A stretch of 45,601 nucleotides of DNA from Corynebacterium pilosum DSM 20521 = CIP 103422 (GCF_000373805.1 NZ_KB892469.1:167-45767); one strand, 5' to 3'. Positions 16,098 to 25,249 are shown, numbered from the stretch's first letter. Notes: generated by a model from the sequence alone, not told the origin. Translations and numbers: made by a program.

Positions 16098-16985
16098 TTA
16101 AGCGGGGCGCCCCAGTTCCTCCGGAGCCAGTGGCCGGATGTGGCCGGCTAGGTGCGGGGTGCCGTCGTCGCGCAGGACGCCATAACGGGCCATGTCGTCT
16201 GCGGTGTCCTGCGCAAAGTTCACCGCGGACGGCAACATGACCGGCTTGGTGAACTGCACGCGGGTTTCAAAGGCCTCCGGCAGCTCCTCACCATGTTCGC
16301 CGTGCTGCGCCAACGCCCAGGCGTGGGTCCACATGCCGTGCGCGATGGCGGACTTGAACCCGAATAGTTTGGCGCTGGCGGCGCTGAGGTGGATCGGGTT
16401 GTAATCGCCAGACACCTCGGCGTACTTGCGGCCGAGGTCTGCCCCCACCTCTAGGCGGGTGGTGGGTTCGGCCTCCGGGAGCTCCTCCCGGGTCACCTTT
16501 TCGTGCTGGCCGGGGATTTCATAGCCGGGGATTAGGTAGTCGGAGCGTCCCGCCCACACCAGTTCGCGGCCGGTTTCGATCGTTGCGGCCAGGGTGGCGA
16601 TGGTGCCTTTGGCGTGGGGGTATAACTGCCCGACCTGCACACAGATGTTGAGTTTTTCGTCGATATGCACCGGCCGGAAATATCGCATCTGGTTCGCCAC
16701 GTGCACCGTGCCCAGGACGGGGAAGGGCCAGTCGCGGCTGGACATGATCTCCGTTTGCAGCGGGAAGGTCTGCACGTGCAGCCAGGTGGCGGGCACGTAC
16801 TGGCTGCGGGAAAATCCGCATAAGTCCTGGTAGGCGGCTAAGTGTTCCTTGTCTTGGGTGAAGTCAGCCACCCGCGAACCGGCGACGGGTGCGCCGGACC
16901 AGGCGGGTTTGCGGCTGGCGGTCGGGCGCAGGGCGGTGGCGAAAAACCTTGCCTGGCCTGCGAATTTCTTCAGTGAGTTCGACAT
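16098..16985 (-). CDS. MaoC-family double-hotdog hydratase, HtdX-like
   Basis: A 295-residue MaoC-like (R)-specific enoyl/3-hydroxyacyl thioester dehydratase. The C-terminal hydratase-2 motif is SGDYNPIHLS with D194 and H199 as catalytic pair, followed by KSAIAHGMWT. The N-terminal half is the degenerate first hotdog. The order maoC-fabG-fadA next to a divergent fadE matches the mycobacterial htdX-fabG4-fadA2-fadE5 region, so this is probably the HtdX homologue acting in fatty acid elongation or breakdown. It lies 10 bases after fabG on the minus strand and is the third gene of a fadA-fabG-maoC operon. The start ATG is at 16983-16985. Confidence 0.9.
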   Translation of the reverse strand: MSNSLKKFAGQARFFATALRPTASRKPAWSGAPVAGSRVADFTQDKEHLAAYQDLCGFSRSQYVPATWLHVQTFPLQTEIMSSRDWPFPVLGTVHVANQMRYFRPVHIDEKLNICVQVGQLYPHAKGTIATLAATIETGRELVWAGRSDYLIPGYEIPGQHEKVTREELPEAEPTTRLEVGADLGRKYAEVSGDYNPIHLSAASAKLFGFKSAIAHGMWTHAWALAQHGEHGEELPEAFETRVQFTKPVMLPSAVNFAQDTADDMARYGVLRDDGTPHLAGHIRPLAPEELGRPA

Positions 16986-16995
16986 TGCTGTCTCC

Positions 16996-18396
16996 TTACT
17001 TACCGATCAGGTTTTGTCCGCACACGCGCACTACCTGCCCATTTACGCCGCCAGAGGACGGCCGGGCAAGGTACGCGATGGTCTCCGCCACATCCACCGG
17101 CCGGCCACCCTGGCCCAGGCTGTTGGTGCGTCGGAAGATCTCGCGGCTGACATAGGGGATCGCGGCGGTCATTTCCGTTTCGATGAACCCGGGGGCCACG
17201 GCGTTGGCGGTGAAGTCGCCCTGGTCCGATTCAGCCAGAGTAGCGGCCAGGGAGTGGGTGTAGCCGATCACCCCGGCCTTACTTGCCGCATAGTTGGTCT
17301 GGCCCTTCTGCCCGGCAATACCGCTGGTAGAGGCGATGCCGATGATCCGGCCACCGCCTGCGAATCCACCTGGCAGGTCGCCGTGCAGCAGGTCCTCATT
17401 GATGGTCATCTCGGCCTTGAGGTTGATATCGATCACCTGCTTCCACCGCTTTTCGTCCAGGTTGGCCAGCTGCTTGTCGCGAGTGATGCCGGCGTTGTGC
17501 ACGATTGCCCACAGGCGCGCGTCATCGCCGTGCACGCTGCGGATATGGTTGCTTATCGACGAAGCGGCCCCTGCTTCCGTGATGTCCAACTGCAGGGCAG
17601 AGCCCCCAATCTCTACGGCGACTTTGGCCAGTGCCTCGCCGGCTGCGGGCAGGTCCACGGCCACCACGGTGGCGCCGTCGCGGGCGAAGGTGCGTGCGAT
17701 GGCCTCACCGATCCCGCGGGCGGCGCCGGTGACCACCACGATGCGGTCTGTAAAAGGCTGTGGCCCATCTGCATCGGACGATCTGCGCGCCGGGCCAACC
17801 TCCCATGTCTGGCCCGAGACGAACGCCGAGCGACCACTGATCAGGAAGTTCATGGTAGACAGCAGATCTTCTTCCGTGGCACCTGCGCGCACGCGGATCA
17901 GGTTGGCGGTGGAACCCGCGCGCAGCTCCTTGCCTACGGTGCGCATCAGCCCGTCGAGGGCCTCTGCCACCGCGCGCGCCTCGTGCCCGTCGGTGTCATC
18001 GGGGGCGGGTCCCAGGAGGATGACGCGGCCCGACTTCTCCAGGTCACGCATGGCCGGGCGCAGCACACTGCGGATCTTCTCCAGGTCATCGAGGGCCACT
18101 ATGTCGGTGGCATCCACAACGATTACGCCGGGGCGGGTGTCATAGCTTGTCACCTTGACCTTGCCGTCTTCGCCGGTGGTGCGGGTGGAGGGTTCGTCGT
18201 AAAGCGGATCGATGGGCGTAATGCCTGCGAGCTCGAGCGTGCTCGCGCCTAAAGTCGATGCGCCGGTGGCCGCCAGGACCACCCTGCCGGCGGGCAGGAT
18301 GTCGCCGCGGCGCAGCTTCGGCGGGTCGCTTAAGCCCAGCTGTTTGGTGGCCAGGCGGCCCGGGCCAGAGGTGAGGATGGTTTCTAGGATGTTCAT
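16996..18396 (-). CDS. High-molecular-weight 3-oxoacyl reductase, FabG4-like
   Basis: A 466-residue two-domain SDR protein, much longer than the usual FabG of about 245. Residues 1-205 form an N-terminal flavodoxin-like domain seen in FabG4-type enzymes. Residues 215-466 form the active SDR domain with TGAARGIG (223-230), NAG near 301, and the catalytic triad S356, Y369, K373. It should reduce 3-oxoacyl thioesters using a nicotinamide cofactor. The ATG overlaps the fadA stop by four bases (ATGA), showing translational coupling. With the neighbouring thiolase and hydratase it forms a beta-oxidation or elongation-like set related to the mycobacterial fabG4 locus. Confidence 0.92.
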   Translation of the reverse strand: MNILETILTSGPGRLATKQLGLSDPPKLRRGDILPAGRVVLAATGASTLGASTLELAGITPIDPLYDEPSTRTTGEDGKVKVTSYDTRPGVIVVDATDIVALDDLEKIRSVLRPAMRDLEKSGRVILLGPAPDDTDGHEARAVAEALDGLMRTVGKELRAGSTANLIRVRAGATEEDLLSTMNFLISGRSAFVSGQTWEVGPARRSSDADGPQPFTDRIVVVTGAARGIGEAIARTFARDGATVVAVDLPAAGEALAKVAVEIGGSALQLDITEAGAASSISNHIRSVHGDDARLWAIVHNAGITRDKQLANLDEKRWKQVIDINLKAEMTINEDLLHGDLPGGFAGGGRIIGIASTSGIAGQKGQTNYAASKAGVIGYTHSLAATLAESDQGDFTANAVAPGFIETEMTAAIPYVSREIFRRTNSLGQGGRPVDVAETIAYLARPSSGGVNGQVVRVCGQNLIGK

Positions 18397-19643
18397 GCTG
18401 TTGCCTCCAAAAGTGCGACGGTGCCCTGGCCACCAGCAGCGCAGATAGAGATCACGCCACGGGTACCGGGACCCATGGAGTGCAGGCGCTTGGCCAGGCT
18501 GGCCACGATGCGCGCGCCGGTGGCCGCGAACGGGTGGCCGGCTGCCAGGGAGGAGCCGTCGGGGTTGATTCGGTCAGGATCGATGGTGATGCCCTTGGTG
18601 TCCAGGGCCTTGATGTGGCTTAAGACGGTGGCCGCGAAGGCCTCGTGGAATTCGTAGACGGCCACGTCATCGGGGTTGAGCCCGTTGCGTTCCAGCAGCA
18701 CCGGCAGAGCGTGGACGGGGGCCATGAGCAGGCCGTCGGTACGCGGGTCGCCGTTCACGAAATCCACCGCGGCCACCTGGGCGTCCACGAAACGCGCCCA
18801 GGGTTGCCAGCCACGTTCGCGGGCCAGCGCTTCGTCGGCAAGCAAGACAGACGCGGCGCCGTCGGTGAGCGCGGTGGAGTTGCCGGCGGTCATGGTGTCG
18901 CCGAAGACGGGTGGTAGGCTGGCAAGTTTGTCCAGGGAGGTGTCCGGGCGCAGGATATTGTCGCGCGTGAGCCCGCGGTAGGGGGTGACCAGGTCATCAA
19001 AAAACCCGGAGTCCCAGGTGGCGGCCAGGCGCTGGTGGCTGGCCAGGGCCAGTTCGTCCTGGGCCTCGCGTGTGATCTGCAGGGCGGCGGTGGTGTCGGC
19101 CTGGGACAGCCCCATGGATTTGCCGGTGCGTGGTTCAGCCACCTGCGGCGGCTTCGGCGCGAGGTGCCCGGGGCGCAAGGCGCTGAGCGCTTTGAGTTTG
19201 TCCTGCGTGGTCTTGGCGTGGCTGAAGCTAAGCAGGGCGCGGCGCAGCCCGTCGGACACCGCCATCGGGGCATCCGAGGCCGCATCCACCCCGGCTGCGA
19301 TACCGGTGCGCGCCTGGCCCAGCCGGATTTTGTTGGCCAGGTACACGGTGGTTTGCAGGCTGGTCGCGCACGCCTGGCCCATGTCCACGGCGGGGGTGTG
19401 CGGGTCCAGCGCGGTGCCTAGGACGGCTTCGCGGGTGAGGTTGTAGTCCTTCGAGTGTTTGAGCACGGCGCCGCCGGCGACTTCGTCGATACGCTCGCCG
19501 GCCAGCCCGAAGCGCGCGACAAGCCCGTCGATGGCTGCGGTGAGCAGGTCGCTTGTCGACGAGCCGGCGTAGGCCGTGCCCGCTTTGGCAAAGGGGGTGC
19601 GGTTGCCCCCGACGATCACGGGGGTGTTCTGCTGCTGTGACAT
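18393..19643 (-). CDS. Acetyl-CoA C-acyltransferase (thiolase), FadA2-like
   Basis: A 416-residue thiolase that forms or cleaves 3-oxoacyl-CoA. The acyl-accepting Cys is C92 in GQACATS, the second Cys is C401 in CAAGGQG, and the active-site His is in GHPFAATGAR (H370). The usual NEAFA motif reads HEAFA, a variant found in trifunctional-enzyme-type and FadA2-type thiolases. Start ATG 19641-19643. It opens a minus-strand operon with fabG and maoC and diverges from a TetR gene; the 87-base gap holds a palindromic operator. This arrangement agrees with degradative or remodelling fatty acid metabolism controlled by that TetR. Confidence 0.92.
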   Translation of the reverse strand: MSQQQNTPVIVGGNRTPFAKAGTAYAGSSTSDLLTAAIDGLVARFGLAGERIDEVAGGAVLKHSKDYNLTREAVLGTALDPHTPAVDMGQACATSLQTTVYLANKIRLGQARTGIAAGVDAASDAPMAVSDGLRRALLSFSHAKTTQDKLKALSALRPGHLAPKPPQVAEPRTGKSMGLSQADTTAALQITREAQDELALASHQRLAATWDSGFFDDLVTPYRGLTRDNILRPDTSLDKLASLPPVFGDTMTAGNSTALTDGAASVLLADEALARERGWQPWARFVDAQVAAVDFVNGDPRTDGLLMAPVHALPVLLERNGLNPDDVAVYEFHEAFAATVLSHIKALDTKGITIDPDRINPDGSSLAAGHPFAATGARIVASLAKRLHSMGPGTRGVISICAAGGQGTVALLEATA

Positions 19644-19681
19644 GGCGGAACTTTCTGTGTGGGGTACTGGGTGATCAAGTT

Positions 19682-19699
19682 GTGTGATTCATATTACAC
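19682..19699. promoter_or_regulatory. Palindromic operator in the tetR-fadA divergent promoter
   Basis: An imperfect palindrome with outer arms GTGT and ACAC (19682-19699, 12 of 18 positions symmetric) lies between the divergent fadA and tetR starts. A TTGTGT element overlaps its left side. The place is where an autoregulating TetR would bind and control both operons. Confidence 0.5.
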
Positions 19700-19730
19700 C
19701 ATACTCAAAGCATCTGATACCCTAAGTTTC

Positions 19731-20351
19731 ATGAACGCTTCGACAACTGCCCCCGACGGCCGCTCCACCCGCTGGGAAAAACACCGCCAGGAGAAGAAAG
19801 AACAGCTGCTCGCGGACACAATTCGTGCCATCCGCGCCCACGGCGCAGGCGTGCACATGGACGCCATCGCCGAAACCGCTGGCACGTCCAAAGCAGTGTT
19901 CTACCGGCACTTCAATGACCGCGCCGGGCTCTGGGCAGCGGTGGTCAACCGCACCGTGGAGTACATCTACCGCCACCTACCCCTGACCCCCAGCCCCGCC
20001 ACCCCGCTGCCACAACTTCTGGTTGACCTGGCGGGGACGTACCTGGATCTCGTCGATAAGGATCCCGGCGTGTACCTGTTCGTGACAACCACCCCCGACT
20101 CAGCCATCGGCCAGGGTAGCGACCCTGTTGTCACGCTGACTGCGCTGATCGGGGAGCGGGTGGCGCAACTGCTGCGGGAGCACGGCTTCGAAAAGCGCGG
20201 CGACATCGTGGCGCAGGCCATCGTCGGCGCGATCTGGGCGGTGACCGACCGCTGGGTGGCCACCGGCAGGCAGAAGCCGAAGGAAGAGATCATCGACACT
20301 CTCGAAGAACTGTTCACCCCATACCTGAACGCAACCAAGTTGAAGAAGTAG
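19731..20351 (+). CDS. TetR-family regulator of the fad genes
   Basis: A 206-residue TetR repressor. I chose ATG 19731; upstream codons would run through the operator region. The N-terminal HTH spans about residues 20-68, with MDAIAETAGTSKAVFYRHFNDRAGLW as the classic TetR recognition block. The C-terminal ligand domain ends in a polar tail. The gene diverges from fadA-fabG-maoC and is followed after 13 bases by the fadE gene, so it is probably cotranscribed with fadE. A likely role is control of the whole lipid group in response to an acyl-CoA; the ligand is unknown. Confidence 0.88.
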   Translation: MNASTTAPDGRSTRWEKHRQEKKEQLLADTIRAIRAHGAGVHMDAIAETAGTSKAVFYRHFNDRAGLWAAVVNRTVEYIYRHLPLTPSPATPLPQLLVDLAGTYLDLVDKDPGVYLFVTTTPDSAIGQGSDPVVTLTALIGERVAQLLREHGFEKRGDIVAQAIVGAIWAVTDRWVATGRQKPKEEIIDTLEELFTPYLNATKLKK

Positions 20352-20364
20352 AAGGAGCAGAACA

Positions 20365-22281
20365 ATGAGCATGCACGGACCCGCACTACGCGAAGCCCTC
20401 GACGGACCACACCACGAACTTAAGCAGCGACTGCGCCAGGAATTACCCCCTGACATGGTGGTTCGCCCCTATGACCAGTCGATGGATCAGGCCCGCCAAT
20501 GGGTCCTCGAATCGCTAAAGGAACTCTCAGGCACAGGCTTTAGCAAGATCGGCTTGCCGGAAGGTATCGGCGACGGCCAGCCCATGGCCACGTCAATCGC
20601 CGCGTTCGAAATCCTTGCCATGGGTGATCTTTCGCTCACGGTGAAAAGCGGCGTCCAGCAGGGCCTGTTCGGTGGCGCGATCTTGAACCTGGGCAACGAG
20701 GAGCAGATCCAGAAGTGGATGCCCGGCATCATCGATACCACGACGACCGGCTGCTACGGGATGACCGAACTCGGCCGCGGCAGTGACGTCCAATCCCTGG
20801 GCACCACCATCACTTATGTGCCGGACGACGATGAGTTTGAGATCAACACCCCCACGCCGGAGGACCGCAAGGCCTATATCGGTAACGCCGCCGAACATGG
20901 TGAGCTAGCAGCAGTGTTCGGCCAGCTCATCGTCGAGGGTGAAAACCACGGCGTGCACTGCATCGTCGTACCCGTGCGTGACGACGCAGGCGAGGCCCTC
21001 CCCGGGGTGACTCTAGGCGACCACGGCCTCAAAGGCGGCTTGCTTGGCGTGGACAACGGGACCATGGCCTTCGACCACGTCCGCGTTCCGCGGACCAACC
21101 TGCTGAACCGCTATGGCACAGTCGACGACGACGGCCAGTACCATTCGCCCATCGAGCACCGCGGGAAGCGGTTCTACACCACGCTCTCCACTCTGGTCCG
21201 CGGGCGCATCTCCGTCGGCGGGGCGGCGGCCTCCGCTACTCGACGAGCGCTGACCATCGCCACCCGCTACGGGCTGAGCCGCACTCAATTTGCCACCAGC
21301 ACGGGCGAACCCGTCACCATCCTGGAGTACCAGGCGCACCAGAAGAAGCTGATGCCTGAGATCGCCTATGCCTACGCCATGGGATTTGCCCAAAACCGCG
21401 TCATCGAACACTTCCAGCAGGTCCGCGACGGTGCCGACGAGAAAACCACCCGAGAACTCGAAGCACGCGCCGCTGGGCTGAAGGCAGTACAGACCCGCTG
21501 GGCCAACGACACCATCCAGGTCTGCCGCGAAGCCTGCGGCGGCGCCGGATACATGACAGAAAATGGCCTGACCACCCTGCGTGGCGACGCCGATGTCTTC
21601 GCCACCTTCGAAGGCGACAACACCGTGTTGTTCCAGCTGGTCGGCCGCTCCCTGCTGGCGGAGTTCCAGTCCAGCTGGAAAGACCTCGACATGCTGGAGG
21701 CCGCGCGCCGCTCCGCAGCCCTGGTGGGCAACCGCCTGCTGGAGCGCACCACCGCCACGGCCACCATCGACCGCTTGATCGCCACGGCGCAGCGGAAGAA
21801 GGGCGACGAGATCCTGCTGGCCCGCGGCTGGCAGGTAGAGATGCTGGAGTTCCGTGAAAAGCGCATCGTCGAATCGCTGGGTATGCGCATGCGCGACGTG
21901 CTGAAACTGCCCAAAGAGGAGCAGTTCGCCGGCTTCAACAGCTGCCAGAACCACCTCATTGCCGCCGCGAAGGCTCACATGGACCGCGTGATCCTAGAGG
22001 CTTTCATCGGCGGGATCGGTGACACGGCCGAGGGCCCAGCCCGCGACCTGCTGATCAAGCTGTGCGACCTGTACGCGCTGAGCGTGCTCCGCCGCCACCG
22101 CTCCTGGTTCCTCGAGCACGGCCAAATCGACGGCACCCGGTCGCGGGCGCTGACCACCACCGTGGAACGCCTCTGCGCCGAACTGGCCACCAACGCCGAC
22201 GACTTGGTCGACGGCCTCGGGGTACCCGAGGAGTGGCTGAACTCGGCCTTCGTGCAGGACCCAAACTATGCCTCCCGCTAG
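20365..22281 (+). CDS. Acyl-CoA dehydrogenase, FadE5-like
   Basis: A 638-residue acyl-CoA dehydrogenase of the long FadE5 type, in which extra C-terminal helices replace part of the usual tetramer. It should oxidise acyl-CoA to trans-2-enoyl-CoA with FAD. Recognisable parts are the FAD/substrate segment CYGMTELGRGSDVQSL (about 128-143), the REACGGAGYM stretch and the catalytic-Glu region FATFEGDNTVLFQLVG. The ATG at 20365 has AGAAGGAGC upstream. The gene is second in a tetR-fadE pair. In mycobacteria the equivalent gene sits beside fadA2 and fabG4, supporting the assignment and a joint role in fatty acid breakdown. Confidence 0.92.
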   Translation: MSMHGPALREALDGPHHELKQRLRQELPPDMVVRPYDQSMDQARQWVLESLKELSGTGFSKIGLPEGIGDGQPMATSIAAFEILAMGDLSLTVKSGVQQGLFGGAILNLGNEEQIQKWMPGIIDTTTTGCYGMTELGRGSDVQSLGTTITYVPDDDEFEINTPTPEDRKAYIGNAAEHGELAAVFGQLIVEGENHGVHCIVVPVRDDAGEALPGVTLGDHGLKGGLLGVDNGTMAFDHVRVPRTNLLNRYGTVDDDGQYHSPIEHRGKRFYTTLSTLVRGRISVGGAAASATRRALTIATRYGLSRTQFATSTGEPVTILEYQAHQKKLMPEIAYAYAMGFAQNRVIEHFQQVRDGADEKTTRELEARAAGLKAVQTRWANDTIQVCREACGGAGYMTENGLTTLRGDADVFATFEGDNTVLFQLVGRSLLAEFQSSWKDLDMLEAARRSAALVGNRLLERTTATATIDRLIATAQRKKGDEILLARGWQVEMLEFREKRIVESLGMRMRDVLKLPKEEQFAGFNSCQNHLIAAAKAHMDRVILEAFIGGIGDTAEGPARDLLIKLCDLYALSVLRRHRSWFLEHGQIDGTRSRALTTTVERLCAELATNADDLVDGLGVPEEWLNSAFVQDPNYASR

Positions 22282-22306
22282 CCGGTAGCCACTCGTGGGG
22301 TCCCAC

Positions 22307-22357
22307 GGGGCGCAGGCGCTAGGTGCGGTCCGCTGCCGCCCCAGGCTCCTGCGCCCC
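22307..22357. terminator. Inverted repeat between convergent fadE and larE
   Basis: GGGGCGCAGG (22307-22316) and its complement (22348-22357) form a perfect 10-bp repeat around the 3' end of larE. The two genes converge here. It may serve as a bidirectional transcription end, but there is no T-tract. Confidence 0.3.
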
Positions 22358-23212
22358 CACATACTGCAACTTGTCCTTCAGCGCCGCCAATGTCATCGCG
22401 CCCGACTGGATCCCCCGCAGATCCACCGTGGCATACGTGAACCCCAGCTCACGCGCAGACTCCACGATGCGCGCCGCCACCTCCGGCTGAGCAGCCCGCG
22501 CCATCTCATCCGGCAACAGCTCAATCCGCGCAATCTTCTCATGGTGGCGCACCCGCGAATCCGAAAAACCCAACTCATAGAGCGTCAGCTCCAAGCCCTC
22601 AATCTGGGCGAGCTTCTCCCGGTTCACCGGCAGCCCATGCGGCACCCGCGACGCCAAACACGGCGCCGCCGGCTTCTCCGCCACAGGCAAACCAAACCCA
22701 CGCGCGATCGCTCGCACATCCTCCTTGGTCAAGCCCGCATCAGCTAAGGGGCGCAGCACCCCATGCTCCGTGGCGGCACGTGCGCCAGGCCGGTCGATCC
22801 GCTCTGCGTCATCAGCGTTTTCGCCATAGGCCACAGCGACAAGATCGTGCTTATCGACGACCGACTGGTCAATGACCTCGAACATCTCATTTTTGCAGAA
22901 GTAGCACCGGTCAGTGTCGTTTTCTTGGTAGGCCTCGATCTCATCCTCATGGGTCTTCACCTTGACCACCTCAGCACCGATCAGCGCGGCGGTGTCACGC
23001 GCCATGGCACGCTCGCGTGCCGCAAAGGAGGCAGAAATCGCGGTGATCCCCAAGGTGCGCTCATGCCCCAGCAGGTAGTGGCAGATCGCCAACAAAGTGG
23101 CGGAGTCCACCCCTCCGGAATAGGCCACACCCAGCCGGCCGGTCGTCGGCAAGTGCGGCGCAACCCTATCGATTAGCGCACGGGTGGCTTGGTCAGGCTG
23201 CGTTAAAGACAT
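22319..23212 (-). CDS. larE: LarE, ATP-dependent sacrificial sulfur transferase
   Basis: LarE adenylates the dicarboxylated pyridinium intermediate and supplies sulfur from a protein Cys, building the thiocarboxylates of the nickel-pincer cofactor. The 297-residue protein has the PP-loop SGGVDS at residues 32-37, the RCYFCK motif (C103, C106), and the sulfur-donor Cys in APCLASR (C185). The presence of C185 suggests the sacrificial-Cys mechanism rather than an iron-sulfur version. It lies 27 bases after the hydroquinone-reductase-like gene on the same strand and may belong to an operon with the MFS transporter. It is far from larB and larC. Confidence 0.92.
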   Translation of the reverse strand: MSLTQPDQATRALIDRVAPHLPTTGRLGVAYSGGVDSATLLAICHYLLGHERTLGITAISASFAARERAMARDTAALIGAEVVKVKTHEDEIEAYQENDTDRCYFCKNEMFEVIDQSVVDKHDLVAVAYGENADDAERIDRPGARAATEHGVLRPLADAGLTKEDVRAIARGFGLPVAEKPAAPCLASRVPHGLPVNREKLAQIEGLELTLYELGFSDSRVRHHEKIARIELLPDEMARAAQPEVAARIVESARELGFTYATVDLRGIQSGAMTLAALKDKLQYVGAQEPGAAADRT

Positions 23213-23239
23213 GCTTCCTACTCTAGGTGCTTAATTTAT

Positions 23240-24223
23240 TTAGGCACTTTTCGCCCGGAACTTGCTCTCCGGGTCATCCGAGAGGCGGGCGCGATCATGT
23301 GGCTCGTCCCAGCCGGACTGGTCGGGGCCCTTGGGGATAATCGGTTCGGCATCCTCGCTGAGCACACCCTCGCCACCGAAGTAGCCTTCCTTGATGGCTT
23401 CGAAATCGGTCGTGGACCCGAAACCGGGTGTCTGGTACAGGTCGCGGGCATAACCCCACAGGTTCTCGAAGTCGATCAAGCGGTTGCGGTTCGCCTTGAA
23501 GCCGCCGTAGTACGCGGCGTCGAAACGGCACAGGGTGGCGTACAAGCGGATATCGGAATCAGAGATGTAGTCGCCCCACAGGAAACGTTGCGTGCTCAGG
23601 CGTTCCTCCAGTTGGTCGAGGCCCTCGAACAACGCATCATAGGCCTCGTCATAGGCCTTCTGCGTGGTGGCGAAGCCGCACTTGTACACGCCATTGTTCA
23701 CCGTGTGGAAGAGCCAGTCATTGAACTCATCGATCGCAGCGCGCTGCTCTTCCGGGTACAGCTCGGGCGCATCTTCCGCGTGCAGCGGTGCCCAGTTGAC
23801 CTCGAGCTCATTCGAAAGCCTGTGGAAATTGTTATTGACCACCTTGCCGCTCGGGATGTCGATGAACGCCGGGACCGTGCCGCGCTTGGAATAGTCGGGG
23901 TCGGCGGCGCGGTAGGCCTCATCAAGGTACTCGATGTCTAAGACGGGGTCGCGGTTCCCCTCGTCCAGGCTGAACCGCCAGCCTTTCAGCGTACGACGTG
24001 GCGATGCCACCGCGACACTGATGTGATCCTGCAGGCCAAGCAGTTCGCGGGCGATCAGTTGGCGATGGGCCCACGGGCAGATCATGGATACGGCAAGGCG
24101 GTAGCGCCCGGATTCGACCGGCAATTCATCCTCGCCAGGGCCGAAAGAGGTGGTAAATGCGGATGTTTGCCGCTTGAACCCACCCTTGCCATCGGTTTCG
24201 TTTTTACGTTCAGAAATAGCCAA
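23240..24223 (-). CDS. Glutathionyl-hydroquinone reductase-like protein, copy 1
   Basis: A 327-residue Xi-class glutathione-transferase-like enzyme. The thioredoxin-fold active site is MICPWAHR with nucleophile C49, and the C-terminal all-helical domain has the conserved NNGVYKCGFA and GYARDLYQTPGFGST blocks. The family reduces glutathionyl (or equivalent) hydroquinones. Most corynebacteria make mycothiol rather than glutathione, so the true thiol is probably mycothiol; this is inference. The gene follows its paralogue by 11 bases on the minus strand, so they arose by tandem duplication and are cotranscribed. Confidence 0.88.
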   Translation of the reverse strand: MAISERKNETDGKGGFKRQTSAFTTSFGPGEDELPVESGRYRLAVSMICPWAHRQLIARELLGLQDHISVAVASPRRTLKGWRFSLDEGNRDPVLDIEYLDEAYRAADPDYSKRGTVPAFIDIPSGKVVNNNFHRLSNELEVNWAPLHAEDAPELYPEEQRAAIDEFNDWLFHTVNNGVYKCGFATTQKAYDEAYDALFEGLDQLEERLSTQRFLWGDYISDSDIRLYATLCRFDAAYYGGFKANRNRLIDFENLWGYARDLYQTPGFGSTTDFEAIKEGYFGGEGVLSEDAEPIIPKGPDQSGWDEPHDRARLSDDPESKFRAKSA

Positions 24224-24234
24224 TTCAATACTCC

Positions 24235-25224
24235 TTAATTTTCGAATGGGAGGAACTTTTGGTCGGGTGTCATCGATAAGCGTTCGCGACCATGCGCCGC
24301 GGTCCAGCCGGACTCATCAGGGCCGACCGGGGTGATGCCATACTCACTTTTCACCACGGGAATTGAGTAGTAGTGGCGCTTGATGTGGTCAAAGTCGGTC
24401 GTGGATCCAAAACCGGGCGTCTGGTACAGGTCGCGGGCATAGCCCCACAGGTTGTCGAAATCGATCAACTGATTGCGATTGCAGTGGAACGCGCCGTGGT
24501 AGGCGGCGTCGAAACGCACGAGTGTCGCGAACAGGCGCACGTCCACGTCGGTGATGTGATCGCCCATGAGGAAACGCTTGTCAGCCAGGTGTTCCTCGAG
24601 CATATCCAGTGCTTCGAAGAGCTGGAAGTAGGCCTCCTCATAGGCTTCCTGCGACCGGGCGAAACCGCACTTGTACACGCCATTGTTCACGCGGTGGAAG
24701 ATGAAGTCAGCCAGCTGATCCATCTCCTCGCGCAGATGCTCGGGGTACAAATTCGGTGCGTTCTCACCGTGCAGATCGCGCCATTCAACTTCGAAATAGT
24801 TGCTCAGCTTGAAATAGTCATTATTGACAACCTTCCCGCTGGCAATATCGACGACAGCGGGCACGGTGGGCCGTCCATCAAAGTCTGGGTCGGCGTTGAG
24901 GTAGGCCTCGCGGAGCTCATGAATGCCCAGCACCGGGTCTTTCTGGCCTGGATCAAGGTTGAATTCCCACCCGTTGTCACCACGGATCGGGTCAATGACG
25001 CCCACGCTGATCGCATCCTCGAGGCCTAGGACTTCGCGGACGATGAGCTGGCGGTGCGCCCACGGACACAGCTTGCCGACGATCAACCGATACTTTCCTG
25101 CTTCGACAGGAAGATCGTCTGGCCCAGTACCGAAAGGTGTGGTGAAGCGGTTCTTCTGGCGTTTGAATTCGCCTTTCTGGCCGACTTCCTGGTCTAGATG
25201 CTGTGAGGTGTTTTTCTTTGACAT
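24235..25224 (-). CDS. Glutathionyl-hydroquinone reductase-like protein, copy 2
   Basis: A 329-residue paralogue of the next gene, with active-site KLCPWAHR (C53) and the same C-terminal blocks VNNGVYKCGFA and GYARDLYQTPGFGST. Divergence between the copies is substantial (different N-termini, different C-terminal 40 residues), so the duplication is not recent and the two may have different substrates. It lies 25 bases after the MFS gene, in the order MFS, copy 2, copy 1, larE. The likely role is detoxification or turnover of quinone conjugates, perhaps with a transported aromatic compound. Confidence 0.88.
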   Translation of the reverse strand: MSKKNTSQHLDQEVGQKGEFKRQKNRFTTPFGTGPDDLPVEAGKYRLIVGKLCPWAHRQLIVREVLGLEDAISVGVIDPIRGDNGWEFNLDPGQKDPVLGIHELREAYLNADPDFDGRPTVPAVVDIASGKVVNNDYFKLSNYFEVEWRDLHGENAPNLYPEHLREEMDQLADFIFHRVNNGVYKCGFARSQEAYEEAYFQLFEALDMLEEHLADKRFLMGDHITDVDVRLFATLVRFDAAYHGAFHCNRNQLIDFDNLWGYARDLYQTPGFGSTTDFDHIKRHYYSIPVVKSEYGITPVGPDESGWTAAHGRERLSMTPDQKFLPFEN

Positions 25225-25249
25225 AGGTGTGTGGGTTGTCCCTTCTTGC

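Noticed and set aside
16849..18252. Long open frames on the plus strand across maoC-fabG
   Set aside because: They are the high-GC antisense shadows of well-identified minus-strand enzymes.
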